Shown here piece by piece: positions 37,743 to 47,109 of a stretch of DNA of 64,000 nt. Location: NCBI RefSeq assembly GCF_001244545.1, contig NZ_LN852695.1, forward strand, positions 467,232-531,231. The letters run 5' to 3'. A model generated the notes under the pieces. The model saw nothing but the letters and a program-made list of their open reading frames with translations, was not told the origin of the DNA and searched no databases. The DNA comes from Candidatus Stoquefichus sp. SB1. GTDB lineage: Bacteria; Bacillota_I; Bacilli_A; Erysipelotrichales; Coprobacillaceae. How positions within the stretch are numbered: position 1 is the stretch's first letter; every line of letters begins with the position of its first letter. The translations under genes were made by a program, and so were the position numbers.

Positions 37743-40424
37743 ATGGAACGATTACAACCAGAGGAAATTCTTAAAAAAATTCAGAATGATGAAGAAAAAC
37801 AATTACGAGGGCATCTTAAAATATTTTTTGGTTATGCTGCTGGAGTAGGAAAAACCTATGCTATGTTGGAAGCTGCTCAGACAGCTAAAGATAATGGTAT
37901 AGATGTGGTTGTTGGGTATATTGAACCTCATGCTAGAGTAGAAACAATGAATTTAGTTCATGGTTTGGAATGTTTAACGCCTAAACTCATTAAATATAAT
38001 CAAATTCAATTAAAGGAGTTCAATATAGATGAAGCATTAAAAAGAAAACCAGACTTAATTTTGGTAGATGAATTAGCTCATACCAATGCTCAAGGCTCAA
38101 GACATCAAAAAAGGTATCAGGATATACGTGAATTGTTGAATGCTGGTATTGATGTTTATACAACAGTTAATGTTCAGCATATTGAAAGTCTGAATGATAT
38201 GGTAGCTTCTATTACTGGTATAATGGTGAGAGAACGTATTCCGGATTATGTCTTTGATGAAGCTGATCAAGTTGAATTAGTTGATATTGAGCCTAATGAT
38301 TTAATTGAAAGATTAGAAGCAGGAAAAATATATCAGCCTCATCAAGCCCAAAAAGCATTAACAAATTTTTTTAATATAGATAATTTAATAGCTTTAAGAG
38401 AAATTGCTTTAAGACGATGTGCTGATCGTATTAATAAGATGAGCAATTCAATACTGTCAGATAAAACTGGTGATTATTTTACAGGAGAGCATATTCTTGT
38501 TTGTATTTCTTCTTCACCAACCAATGCTAAAGTTATTCGTACTGCAGCTCGTATGGCATCGGCTTTTAAGGCAAGGTTAACAGCACTATATATTGAAACT
38601 TCTGATTATGTGCATATGGATAAACATTGTTTAAAGACACTTAGTGAGAATATGCATTTGGCACAACAATTTGGAGCGAGGGTAGAGGCTATCTGTGGCG
38701 ATGAAATTGCATATCAAATATCTGAGTATGCGAGACTTTGTCATGTATCTAAGATTGTTTTGGGTCGTAGTCAATCGCGAAAAAAATTCTTTTCTAAATC
38801 ATCGCTTGTTGAACAGTTAACTTTGGCTGCACCGAATTTAGATATTTATATTATTCCAGTGAAAACTCAAAATACTTATTTTCCTAAAAAAAGTCCAGAA
38901 AAAACACAATTTATATTAAAAGATTTTATGAGTTGTATAGGGATTATTCTTATTTCAACATTTATAGGTTTCTTATTTAAAGGGTTAGGCTTTAGTGAAG
39001 CCAATACAATTACAATTTATATTTTAGGTGTTTTAATTATATCTATTGTAACAACTCAAAGAATATATAGTATTATCTCTTCATTTATTAGTGTTCTCAT
39101 GTTCAATTTCTTTTTTACTCATCCTTATTTTACATTCTTAGCCTATGATTCAGGTTATCCAGTTACATTTGTGATTATGTTTATAGCTGCCTTTTTAACT
39201 AGTGGTTTAACAGTTCAAATTAAAAAAAATGCGAAGCGTTCTGCTCAAACCGCTTATCGTACTAAAGTTCTATTAGATACCAATCAACTTCTTCAAAAAG
39301 AAAAAACAAAAGAAGGAATTATTAATGTTATCTGTCATCATCTGATTCAACTCTTAAATAGAGATATTGTTTTTTATCCTATTGAAAAAAATGAATTACA
39401 ATCTCCGATTCTTTATTCAGTAAAGCATAATCAAGATATTCAGGACTGTTTAAATGAGAATGAAACTGCTGTTGCAACATGGGTTTATAAAAATAATAAA
39501 CGTGCTGGAGCGACAACACATACATTAGGAAATGCCAAATGCCTTTATTTAGCATTAAGAGTTAATGAATGTGTTTATGGTGTTGTAGGAATAAGAATCA
39601 ATCATGATTCATTAGATTCATTTGAACAAAGTATTGTTTTATCGATTTTAGGAGATGGAGCTTTAGCATTAGAAAGTATTCATGCTATTGAAGAAAAATC
39701 AAAGGCTGATTTGTTAGCAAAAAATGAACAATTACGAGCAAATTTGTTGCGCTCTATTTCACATGATTTAAGAACCCCTTTAACAGCAATTTCAGGGAAT
39801 GCTGGGATATTAATTTCGAATGGTGCAATGCTTAATGAAGATAAAAAGAAGGAAATTTATACAGCGATTTATGATGACTCATTGTGGCTAATTAATCTTG
39901 TTGAGAATCTTCTTTCTGTAACAAGAATTGAAGATGGAACAATGCATCTTCATATGACAACTGAACTCATTGATGAAGTGATTGATGAAGCAATCCAACA
40001 TGTTAGTCGTCAAAAAAAAGAACATCATATTTCAGTTGAACAGGACGATGATTTGATTTTAGTCAAGATAGATGCAAGACTTATGATACAGGTTATTATT
40101 AATTTAGTAGATAATGCTATTAAATATACACCAGCAGGTTCACATATTATTATCCATGTGTATCAACAGAAAAAGCAAGTTTACATTGATGTCAAAGATG
40201 ATGGTGAAGGGATTTCTGATGAAATGAAAGAACATATTTTTGATATGTTTTATACTGGTAATAAAAAGATGGCTGATAGTCGCAGAAGTTTGGGATTGGG
40301 ATTGGCGTTGTGTAAATCTATTGTCAATGCTCATCAAGGGATGATAAAAGTTCTTGATAATCAACCTAAAGGTGCTATATTAAGAGTGATCTTGCCAACA
40401 GAGGAGGTTATTTTACATGATTAA
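37743..40424 (+). CDS. kdpD: Full-length sensor kinase KdpD
   Basis: 893 aa. In order: the KdpD N-terminal domain (about 20-230) with Walker A GYAAGVGKTYAM and VDELAHTN; a universal-stress domain (about 250-370); four membrane helices (about 395-500); a GAF-like domain (about 520-650); and the kinase core with LLRSISHDLRTPLTAISG, NLVDNAIKYT, DDGEGIS and GLGLALCKSI. It senses K+ limitation and phosphorylates KdpE. The overlap with the next gene is 8 bases. Confidence 0.95.
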   Translation: MERLQPEEILKKIQNDEEKQLRGHLKIFFGYAAGVGKTYAMLEAAQTAKDNGIDVVVGYIEPHARVETMNLVHGLECLTPKLIKYNQIQLKEFNIDEALKRKPDLILVDELAHTNAQGSRHQKRYQDIRELLNAGIDVYTTVNVQHIESLNDMVASITGIMVRERIPDYVFDEADQVELVDIEPNDLIERLEAGKIYQPHQAQKALTNFFNIDNLIALREIALRRCADRINKMSNSILSDKTGDYFTGEHILVCISSSPTNAKVIRTAARMASAFKARLTALYIETSDYVHMDKHCLKTLSENMHLAQQFGARVEAICGDEIAYQISEYARLCHVSKIVLGRSQSRKKFFSKSSLVEQLTLAAPNLDIYIIPVKTQNTYFPKKSPEKTQFILKDFMSCIGIILISTFIGFLFKGLGFSEANTITIYILGVLIISIVTTQRIYSIISSFISVLMFNFFFTHPYFTFLAYDSGYPVTFVIMFIAAFLTSGLTVQIKKNAKRSAQTAYRTKVLLDTNQLLQKEKTKEGIINVICHHLIQLLNRDIVFYPIEKNELQSPILYSVKHNQDIQDCLNENETAVATWVYKNNKRAGATTHTLGNAKCLYLALRVNECVYGVVGIRINHDSLDSFEQSIVLSILGDGALALESIHAIEEKSKADLLAKNEQLRANLLRSISHDLRTPLTAISGNAGILISNGAMLNEDKKKEIYTAIYDDSLWLINLVENLLSVTRIEDGTMHLHMTTELIDEVIDEAIQHVSRQKKEHHISVEQDDDLILVKIDARLMIQVIINLVDNAIKYTPAGSHIIIHVYQQKKQVYIDVKDDGEGISDEMKEHIFDMFYTGNKKMADSRRSLGLGLALCKSIVNAHQGMIKVLDNQPKGAILRVILPTEEVILHD

Positions 40425-41121
40425 GAAATCAACAATTTTAATCGTTGAAGATGATGGAGCAGTTCGCAATTTAATTTCTACAACTTTACAAACTCATGAC
40501 TATAAATATATATTAGCGACTAATGGTGAAACTGCTATATTAGAGGCTTCATCACATAATCCTGATATTATTCTTTTGGATTTAGGGTTACCTGATATTG
40601 ATGGTATTGATATTATCAAGAAGGTTCGCAGTTGGTCAAATATGCCTATTATTGTGATTAGTGCAAGAAGTGAGGATACTGATAAAATTGAAGCATTAGA
40701 TGCTGGTGCTGATGATTATTTAACTAAACCTTTTTCAGTGGAGGAATTATTAGCTAGAGTTCGTGTGACTTTAAGACGCTTAAGTTATATAGAGAATCAG
40801 GGAAATAGTAGTTCATCTTTGTTTATCAATGGTGATTTGAAAATTGATTATAGTGCAGGTTGTGCTTATATAAATGATCAAGAACTTCATCTTACACCAA
40901 TTGAGTATAAGCTTTTATGTTTGTTAGCCAAGAATATGGGAAAAGTTTTAACTCATACTTATATTACCCGTGAAATATGGGGAAGTGCGTGGGATAGTGA
41001 TGTCGCTTCACTTCGTGTTTTTATGGCAACTTTGCGAAAAAAGATTGAAAAAACATCTGATGCTCCACAATATATTCAAACGCATGTTGGTGTTGGTTAT
41101 AGAATGTTGAAAGTCGAATAA
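40417..41121 (+). CDS. kdpE: KdpE response regulator, second copy
   Basis: OmpR-family regulator of 234 aa with phospho-Asp in IILLDLGLPDIDGID and a winged-helix domain ending HVGVGYRMLKVE. It is similar to but clearly distinct from the regulator at 32074. It is paired with the full KdpD. The likely targets are kdpFABC and perhaps the following Trk operon, whose promoter has related repeats. Confidence 0.93.
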   Translation: MIKKSTILIVEDDGAVRNLISTTLQTHDYKYILATNGETAILEASSHNPDIILLDLGLPDIDGIDIIKKVRSWSNMPIIVISARSEDTDKIEALDAGADDYLTKPFSVEELLARVRVTLRRLSYIENQGNSSSSLFINGDLKIDYSAGCAYINDQELHLTPIEYKLLCLLAKNMGKVLTHTYITREIWGSAWDSDVASLRVFMATLRKKIEKTSDAPQYIQTHVGVGYRMLKVE

Positions 41122-41133
41122 AATATAGTGGGT

Positions 41134-41178
41134 AAAAAGAGCATAGATAAATGAAAGGGCATAAACATGCTCTTTTTT
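41134..41178 (+). terminator. Terminator after kdpDE
   Basis: AAAAGAGCAT pairs with ATGCTCTTTT around a 22-base loop, ending in a T-run. Confidence 0.7.
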
Positions 41179-41181
41179 GTA

Positions 41182-41247
41182 TTCTCACACAATTCTCACA
41201 GCCATATGGACATTATCACACCATTTTCACAAGTTAAATTTTACAAT
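41182..41247 (+). promoter_or_regulatory. Four-copy half-site array and promoter of the Trk operon
   Basis: TTCTCACA at 41182 and 41193, TTATCACA at 41213 and TTTTCACA at 41224: two pairs, each 11 bases apart. TACAAT (41242-41247) is the -10, so the start codon at 41271 is only about 20 bases downstream. No -35 is visible. The half-site TTnnCACn resembles the kdp half-site TTAACACC. Confidence 0.55.
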
Positions 41248-41270
41248 ATAAGTGTTAAAGGAGGGAGAAT

Positions 41271-41648
41271 ATGAAAACAAAGAAAGGTTTACAAGATTAC
41301 ATTGTTTTAGAACAATCGAGTCAGGAGATAAAAGAACTTTTAAGAAATTCTTCACTGCAATGCGAAAGAAAAGTGACACAGTTATTAACACAGTATCCAG
41401 ATGCACCTCAGCCTCAAAACTTACTTGGAATTATTGCTGAAGTTAAAGGGGATAAAGTTTTAGCAATGAAGCATTATCGTGCAGCTTGGGCACTAGCTCC
41501 AGATTATCGACCTGCTCATGCAAATATTGAGCGTTTGGTTGATATGGAATATCATCGTGAATATTATTTTCATGATCAAGATATTGAAAACATGGAGAAT
41601 AGAAAGAAACAAAGAGATTTTCATATTATAAGGAGAAGATTAGGATGA
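41271..41648 (+). CDS. Tetratricopeptide-repeat-like small protein in the Trk operon
   Basis: 125 aa, soluble, with a TPR-like pair (NLLGIIAEVKGDKVLAMKHY, then AWALAPDYRPAHANIERLV). AAAGGAGGG precedes the ATG. It overlaps the following trkA-like gene by 4 bases, so it is the first gene of the K+ uptake operon. A scaffold or regulatory role for the transporter is possible; I know no assigned function. Confidence 0.75.
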   Translation: MKTKKGLQDYIVLEQSSQEIKELLRNSSLQCERKVTQLLTQYPDAPQPQNLLGIIAEVKGDKVLAMKHYRAAWALAPDYRPAHANIERLVDMEYHREYYFHDQDIENMENRKKQRDFHIIRRRLG

Positions 41649-42091
41649 TGGAATTTTATAAAAAAAGCGTGACATATAGAATAGTAATAATAGGATGTGG
41701 GAGATTAGGTGCCAATTTAGCTGATTGCTTATATGATGAAGGGAAAGAAGTCATTGTTGTTGACAAAGAAGAAACAGCATTTAGAAAATTATCTTCATCA
41801 TATGGAGGTTTAACATTAGTGAGTGATGCAACAGAACTCGATACTTTTGAAGAGTTGAATATTAATAAAAAAACAATTCTTATTGTTGTGACTGATAATG
41901 ATAATACAAATATTATGATTTCACAGATTGCTAGAGAAGTTTATCATATAAAAACAATTATATGTCGTTTATATGATCCACAAAGAGAATGTGTTTATGA
42001 TGAATTTCATATTGAAACCATTTGTCCAACATTTTTATCAGTTCATCGCATTGAACATATTTTAAAAGATAAAGGGGTGCAGGAAGCATGA
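41645..42091 (+). CDS. TrkA-N domain protein, short form
   Basis: 148 aa, a single RCK Rossmann domain with GCGRLGANLADCLYDEG and the acidic ribose-binding IVVDKEE. No RCK-C domain. It binds NAD(H) or adenine nucleotides and gates the TrkH/KtrB channel. It is followed by a second TrkA-like gene with 4-base overlap, so the regulatory ring may be built from two different subunits. Confidence 0.85.
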   Translation: MMEFYKKSVTYRIVIIGCGRLGANLADCLYDEGKEVIVVDKEETAFRKLSSSYGGLTLVSDATELDTFEELNINKKTILIVVTDNDNTNIMISQIAREVYHIKTIICRLYDPQRECVYDEFHIETICPTFLSVHRIEHILKDKGVQEA

Positions 42092-42753
42092 AAAAGAAAG
42101 TTTTATTAGTAGGTGGACTGCATAAAGCCATGTCATTAGCTCAATCATTACTTGAAAAGGGCTATGAAGTGACTGCCATTAACAATCATTATGAAGACTG
42201 CTTAATGTTAGCTAGCATTGAAGATTTAGAAGTTATTCATGGTGATGGAACAAAACCATTTATCTTAGAAGAAGCAGATACTTCAGGAAAAGATATTGTT
42301 ATTGCATTAACACAGAAAGATGATGATAATTTAGTGATTTGTGAATTAAGTAAGAAAAAATTTAAAGTCAAGAAAACAGTTGCTTTAGTTCGTGATCCTC
42401 AAAAAACAGCATTCTTTTATCAAATGGGAATAGATTCCGTTGTTTGTGCCATTAATGCGATTACGGGGATTATTGAACAACAAGCATTTGTAGATGAAAT
42501 GAGCAAAACAATATCAATGGAAGATGGACGTGTCAGTATTATTGAATTGAAAATCAATTCTGAAATGCCATCCGTGAATAAGAAATTATGGGAATTAAAA
42601 ATACCGGCACAAGCGATTATTGGATATATTCTAAGAAATGATCAGGGAATAGTACCACGAGGGGATACCAGAATTTTAACTGGTGATACTTTGATTGTGA
42701 TTTGTGATACATCTGTTCGCGCTCTTGTAACTAGGGAGATGACAGGACAATGA
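42088..42753 (+). CDS. trkA: TrkA family potassium uptake regulator
   Basis: 221 aa with RCK-N (about 1-135) and RCK-C (about 140-220, AIIGYILRNDQGIVPRGDTRILTGDTLIVI) domains. The nucleotide loop reads VGGLHKAMSLAQSLLEKG, where the usual GxGxxG is altered (GGLHKA), so its nucleotide binding may be weak. It overlaps both neighbours by 4 bases, in one operon with the short TrkA-N protein and TrkH. Confidence 0.85.
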   Translation: MKKKVLLVGGLHKAMSLAQSLLEKGYEVTAINNHYEDCLMLASIEDLEVIHGDGTKPFILEEADTSGKDIVIALTQKDDDNLVICELSKKKFKVKKTVALVRDPQKTAFFYQMGIDSVVCAINAITGIIEQQAFVDEMSKTISMEDGRVSIIELKINSEMPSVNKKLWELKIPAQAIIGYILRNDQGIVPRGDTRILTGDTLIVICDTSVRALVTREMTGQ

Positions 42754-44219
42754 AACGTATTTTAAAAAGTAATAATTATTATGGACAATTTCTCATTCTT
42801 ATTGGTATGTTATTGCTTGTTCCTTTAGTAACGATTATCTTTTATCCACAAGATATAAATCAAATCTATGCATTTGTGATTCCTTCTCTTATTGCTATTT
42901 TTCTAGGTCTAGGAATATGTTATGTTCATCCTAGAAGAATGCTCCCAGATAATTGGCGAACTTCTATTCATGAAGGCAGTTTAACAGTTCTTTATGCATG
43001 GTTAATAGGGATTGTTTTAGGCTCAATGCCATTTGTCATTAGCAGACAGTTATCGTTTGTTCAAGCTTTATTTGAAGCAGTGAGTGGATGGACAACAACT
43101 GGTTTATCAGTTGTTGATGTAACAAAGGTTAATCATTTATTTCAGTTTCATCGTTGTTTCATGCAGTTTTGTGGAGGATTGGGTTTTATTATGATGATTC
43201 TTTTCTTTGTACAAGAAAATCAAGCTGCTAATTTATATGATGCTGAAGGCCATCCTGATCGATTGGAACCTAGACTTATTAACACAGTGCGTATGATCTT
43301 TGGGATTTATTCAGTGTCATTAATTATTGGATCTTTTCTTTATTATATATTTGGTATGAATTGGTTTGATAGTATTTTTCATGCAATGTGTTCATTGTCA
43401 ACAGGTGGATTTTCAACTCAAGTAGAAAGCATAGGCGCTTATAAGAGTATTGCTATTGAATGGGTAACGATTCTCTTGATGATTATTGGAACAACAAACT
43501 TTGCTGTTTTGTTATTAATGGTTAAAAGAAAATGGAAACAAGTTATAAAGATTAGCGAATTAAAATTATTTACTGTATTGGTTATCACCTTTACGATAAT
43601 CGTTGCTGTATCACTCAGTTATTCACTTTACATATCAGTGAGTGAAAGTTTAAGAATAGCAGTTTTTAATGTGGTTTCTGCTTTATCAACAACAGGCTAC
43701 GCAACCATGTCATATCAAGATTGGCCAACCCTTGCTGTTTTTGCGTTGATTGTATTAATGTTGATAGGTGGAGGATATGGTTCAACTGCTGGAGGTATGA
43801 AACTCACTCGTGTTTATATTGCTTTTCAAACATTGAAAAAAACATTTCGTCAAAAATTGTCCTCAAAACGAAGTGTGAATAAAATTTATCATTATCGTGC
43901 ACAAGGAAGAACTGAAATTAATGCCTCTCTTATGCAAGATACAGTGAGTTATATTTTGATTTATTTTATTATCTTTTTAATCGGAACAGGTCTCATAACC
44001 TTATTTCTAAATTGCGATTTACAAAGTGCAATGTTCGAGTTTGCCTCTGCCTTAGGAACTGTGGGTTTATCTGTTGGGTTAACTGGGCCCCAAACCCCTG
44101 CTATCATCTTAATTATAGAAATGTGTGGGATGTTACTTGGTAGACTTGAAATATTTGTTGTATTTATTGGTATAAGTGGCATTTTATATAAAATGAAAAG
44201 GCAATTGTTAAGAGAATAG
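42750..44219 (+). CDS. trkH: TrkH/KtrB-type potassium transporter
   Basis: 489 aa, 10 or so membrane helices with four pore loops. Filter segments visible are SGWTTTGLSVVD, SLSTGGFSTQ, SALSTTGYATM and SALGTVGLSVGL, each with the conserved Gly. It moves K+ (probably with Na+ or H+) and is gated by the TrkA-like partners upstream. It ends the four-gene operon. Confidence 0.92.
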   Translation: MKRILKSNNYYGQFLILIGMLLLVPLVTIIFYPQDINQIYAFVIPSLIAIFLGLGICYVHPRRMLPDNWRTSIHEGSLTVLYAWLIGIVLGSMPFVISRQLSFVQALFEAVSGWTTTGLSVVDVTKVNHLFQFHRCFMQFCGGLGFIMMILFFVQENQAANLYDAEGHPDRLEPRLINTVRMIFGIYSVSLIIGSFLYYIFGMNWFDSIFHAMCSLSTGGFSTQVESIGAYKSIAIEWVTILLMIIGTTNFAVLLLMVKRKWKQVIKISELKLFTVLVITFTIIVAVSLSYSLYISVSESLRIAVFNVVSALSTTGYATMSYQDWPTLAVFALIVLMLIGGGYGSTAGGMKLTRVYIAFQTLKKTFRQKLSSKRSVNKIYHYRAQGRTEINASLMQDTVSYILIYFIIFLIGTGLITLFLNCDLQSAMFEFASALGTVGLSVGLTGPQTPAIILIIEMCGMLLGRLEIFVVFIGISGILYKMKRQLLRE

Positions 44220-44234
44220 ATTGTATTTTAGTCG

Positions 44235-44293
44235 TTTCCTCTTTAGAAAAGGAAAAATGCTCGATTTAAATAACGATATAAGAAATCTATAAT
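44235..44293 (+). promoter_or_regulatory. Palindrome plus promoter of the lipoprotein hydrolase gene
   Basis: TTTCC-N11-GGAAA (44235-44255), TCGATTTAA at 44261, TATAAT at 44288-44293. The order, the distance from palindrome to TCGATTTAA (26 bases) and the distance to -10 (26-27) match 21203-21260. A shared activator is likely. Confidence 0.55.
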
Positions 44294-44397
44294 ATAGATA
44301 AATTCATAACAACTTATTGTTTTATATCATTAACTAAATGACAACATGTTGTGATGAATGATCATAATCATTTAAATTGAAAGAGGGAAAGTAAAAG

Positions 44398-45300
44398 ATG
44401 AGGAAATTAAAAGTATTATGTAGTATTTTCGTTATTGCATTATTGTGTGGGTGCCAAAATAACAACACAAAGTCTGATCAAACTTTAGAGTACACGAGTG
44501 AAGATATAACACTTACTTCTCAAAGAAATACAGACATACCAGCAACAGTTGTTGTTCCTAAAGGTGAAGAAAAACATCCCTATGTTGTTTTATTGCATGG
44601 ATTTATAGGTGAGCGTAATGGGTGCAACAATTTTGAACCAACTGCTAATCAACTGGCAGAAAAAGGAATTGCCAGTATTCGTATTGATTTCCCAGGAAAT
44701 GGTGACAGCAAAGAAGCATATACTGCTTATGATTTGACAAATATGACAAATGATATATCTAGTGCTATAGATATTATGCAATCAAAGTATAATGGTGATC
44801 AAAATCATGTTGGTCTTATTGGACATAGTATGGGTGGCAGAATAGTTTCATTATATCTTAATGATAAGATACAAGCAGCTGCTTTATGGGCACCAGCTGC
44901 CAATACTGGATTGAAAGGTTTAGCAGATTTTATGGGAGGTAATGAAGAAGTTAATAAAATGTATAATGAAGCCAAAGAAAAAGGTGCTTCATCATTTAAA
45001 CTTTGGGGAGAACCCTATGTGGATTGCAGTCTAAAATTCTTTGAAGAAAATAAAGCTGCAGATCCATTAAAAAATATTGCTCAATATAATGGAAAACTTA
45101 TGATAGCTGTTGATGATTTTGATGAATATGTGAGTAAAGAAACAACAAATAATGTCATTAATGCGGCTAAGAAAATAGAAGTCTTAAATGTAGCTAATAG
45201 TGATCATGTTTTTGATGCAGCTGATGGTTCAGGGTCACAAAAACCAAGACAACTCCTTGTTGATGAAACAGTACAATTTTTTGTAAACAATTTAAAATAA
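44398..45300 (+). CDS. Alpha/beta-hydrolase lipoprotein
   Basis: 300 aa with a signal peptide ending in the lipobox LLCGC, so it is anchored to the membrane outside the cell. The hydrolase domain has VVLLHGFIGERNG (oxyanion region), the nucleophile elbow GHSMGGR, and a C-terminal SDHVFD that would supply the catalytic His. It resembles esterases/acyl-hydrolases of BAAT/dienelactone type. The substrate is unknown. Its promoter is shared in form with the beta-glucoside PTS operon, so it may deacylate plant-derived sugars. Confidence 0.82.
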   Translation: MRKLKVLCSIFVIALLCGCQNNNTKSDQTLEYTSEDITLTSQRNTDIPATVVVPKGEEKHPYVVLLHGFIGERNGCNNFEPTANQLAEKGIASIRIDFPGNGDSKEAYTAYDLTNMTNDISSAIDIMQSKYNGDQNHVGLIGHSMGGRIVSLYLNDKIQAAALWAPAANTGLKGLADFMGGNEEVNKMYNEAKEKGASSFKLWGEPYVDCSLKFFEENKAADPLKNIAQYNGKLMIAVDDFDEYVSKETTNNVINAAKKIEVLNVANSDHVFDAADGSGSQKPRQLLVDETVQFFVNNLK

Positions 45301-45308
45301 TAAAAGAT

Positions 45309-45349
45309 AGATTTAAATTATTGTTTAACAGTAGTTTAAATCTTTTTTT
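45309..45349 (+). terminator. Terminator after the hydrolase gene
   Basis: AGATTTAAA with TTTAAATCT, extended by weaker pairs, then a T-run. Confidence 0.75.
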
Positions 45350-45393
45350 GTGTTATTATTTAGAAAAAGGTAATAGTGATTTGATATAAATTA

Positions 45394-45410
45394 TGCAAAA
45401 TTATTTTGCA
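45394..45410. promoter_or_regulatory. Perfect 17-bp palindrome upstream of the second GH1 gene
   Basis: TGCAAAA-TTA-TTTTGCA. It lies about 190 bases upstream of the gene. A dimeric repressor or activator site is likely; the binder is unknown. It differs from the TTTCC palindrome. Confidence 0.45.
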
Positions 45411-45488
45411 GTATTTAATCTTTTGTAAAAAATTTAACCATGAGAAAATAAACTTGAGGAATAAATATCCTGACATGATAGATAAGAT

Positions 45489-45547
45489 GAAATAAGCTAT
45501 ATTGATATATCCCCTTTAAATGTTTTTGACTGAATATAGTTTATTTC
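45489..45547 (+). promoter_or_regulatory. Long hairpin in the leader of the second GH1 gene
   Basis: GAAATAAGCTATATT (45489-45503) pairs with AATATAGTTTATTTC (45533-45547), 15 pairs with one G-T, loop of 29 bases. It stands 42 bases before the start codon. No T-run follows, so it is not a simple terminator; an RNA or protein binding site is possible. Confidence 0.45.
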
Positions 45548-45588
45548 ATTGTCCTCAAATAATAAATGATTAAAGAAGGAGATTAAAA

Positions 45589-47016
45589 ATGGAATTGAAA
45601 GAGACGTTTTTGTGGGGTGGGAGTTTATCAGCAAATCAAGTAGAAGGATGCTGGGATAGTGATGGAAAAGGACCAGCAATTATGGATTATATTACATCTG
45701 GTTCATATCAAAAAGCACGAGAGATTACAGATAAAATAGATCAAGATCAATACTATCCATCACATACTGGAATTGATTTTTATCATCGCTATCAAGAAGA
45801 TATCAAGCTTTTTTCTGAATTAGGTTTTAAGGCTTTGCGTATTTCAATTGATTGGTCAAGAATTTTTCCAATGGGTGATGAAGACAAACCTAATTCCAAA
45901 GGATTGGAATATTATCATCGAGTAATAGATACGCTTTTAGCATATCATATTGAACCTATTGTTACTCTATATCATTATGAAATGCCAATCAATATAGTTA
46001 AAAAATATCATTCATGGATGAATCGTCAAACAATTGATCTATATTTACATTTTTGTAAAGCTGTGATGAATTCTTTGAAAGGAAAAGTGAAATATTGGGT
46101 TACTTTTAATGAGATGAATCATATTGACCCACAAACTGAAAATTCAGATCTCTTTACCTATATGATTACAGGAATCAAATATTCAAGTCTGGAAAATCCT
46201 AAACAAATCCTAGCAACTATGAGTTATCATATGATACTCGCAAGTGTTAAAGCTGTTGCATTAGCTCATGAGATTGATGAGAAAAATCAGGTGGGATGTG
46301 TATTTGGACTCACACCAGTCTATCCAAGGAATTGTAATCCTATTAATGTTATGAATGCTTTTAGGGAAATGGAGAAAGATTATTACCAGATTGATGCAAT
46401 GGCAAATGGACAATTTCCAGATTATAAAATAGCCGAGTATCAAAAAACTGGTATTCAACTAGATATTACTGAGTCAGATCGTCAGGCATTTATGATAGGA
46501 AAATTAGATTTTATTGGAATTAATTACTATATGTCAAGTGTTGCTAAATATGAAGGTGATGACAAACAAGAAGAGGCTTTCTTTGGTGGTGTTCAAAATC
46601 CTTATTTAAAGACAAGCGATTGGGGATGGGCAATTGATGGTATAGGATTACGATATATTTTAAACTATACATATCATAAGTATGGAATACCCATTATGAT
46701 TACTGAAAATGGATTAGGGGCTGTTGATGTTAGAGATGCTAATGGAAATATTGAAGATGATTATCGTATCAGTTATCTAGAAGAACATATTCGAGAGATG
46801 AAGAAAGCTATTGTAGAAGATCATGTTGATTGTATTGGCTATTTAACATGGGCACCTATTGATCTTGTGAGTCTGACAACAGGTGAGATGAAAAAAAGAT
46901 ATGGCTTTATTTATGTTGATAAATATGATGATGGAAGTGGTGATTTATCAAGACATAAAAAGAAATCGTTTTATTGGTTTCAAGACATTATAAAAGAGAA
47001 TGCAAAGCAATTATGA
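45589..47016 (+). CDS. 6-phospho-beta-glucosidase (GH1), second paralog
   Basis: 475 aa GH1 enzyme closely related to the one at 22879. The acid/base is in [11 protein letters not shown]; the nucleophile in [22 protein letters not shown] is the N-terminus. AGAAGGAG precedes the ATG. It is followed on the same strand by a PRD regulator and a complete PTS, so it hydrolyses the sugar phosphate that they import. The two paralogs probably serve two related substrates. Confidence 0.92.
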   Translation: MELKETFLWGGSLSANQVEGCWDSDGKGPAIMDYITSGSYQKAREITDKIDQDQYYPSHTGIDFYHRYQEDIKLFSELGFKALRISIDWSRIFPMGDEDKPNSKGLEYYHRVIDTLLAYHIEPIVTLYHYEMPINIVKKYHSWMNRQTIDLYLHFCKAVMNSLKGKVKYWVTFNEMNHIDPQTENSDLFTYMITGIKYSSLENPKQILATMSYHMILASVKAVALAHEIDEKNQVGCVFGLTPVYPRNCNPINVMNAFREMEKDYYQIDAMANGQFPDYKIAEYQKTGIQLDITESDRQAFMIGKLDFIGINYYMSSVAKYEGDDKQEEAFFGGVQNPYLKTSDWGWAIDGIGLRYILNYTYHKYGIPIMITENGLGAVDVRDANGNIEDDYRISYLEEHIREMKKAIVEDHVDCIGYLTWAPIDLVSLTTGEMKKRYGFIYVDKYDDGSGDLSRHKKKSFYWFQDIIKENAKQL

Positions 47017-47109
47017 TGATTAGTATAGTTTTCGACAAATTATTTATGCACTTTTCAAACTGTTATAAGAATAATGCCAATGCTATAATGAATTTGGGAG
47101 ATGGGTAAC

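Noticed and set aside
41252-41440. 62-aa plus-strand frame at the start of the Trk operon
   Set aside because: Overlaps the TPR-like gene, which has the ribosome site and the longer frame.
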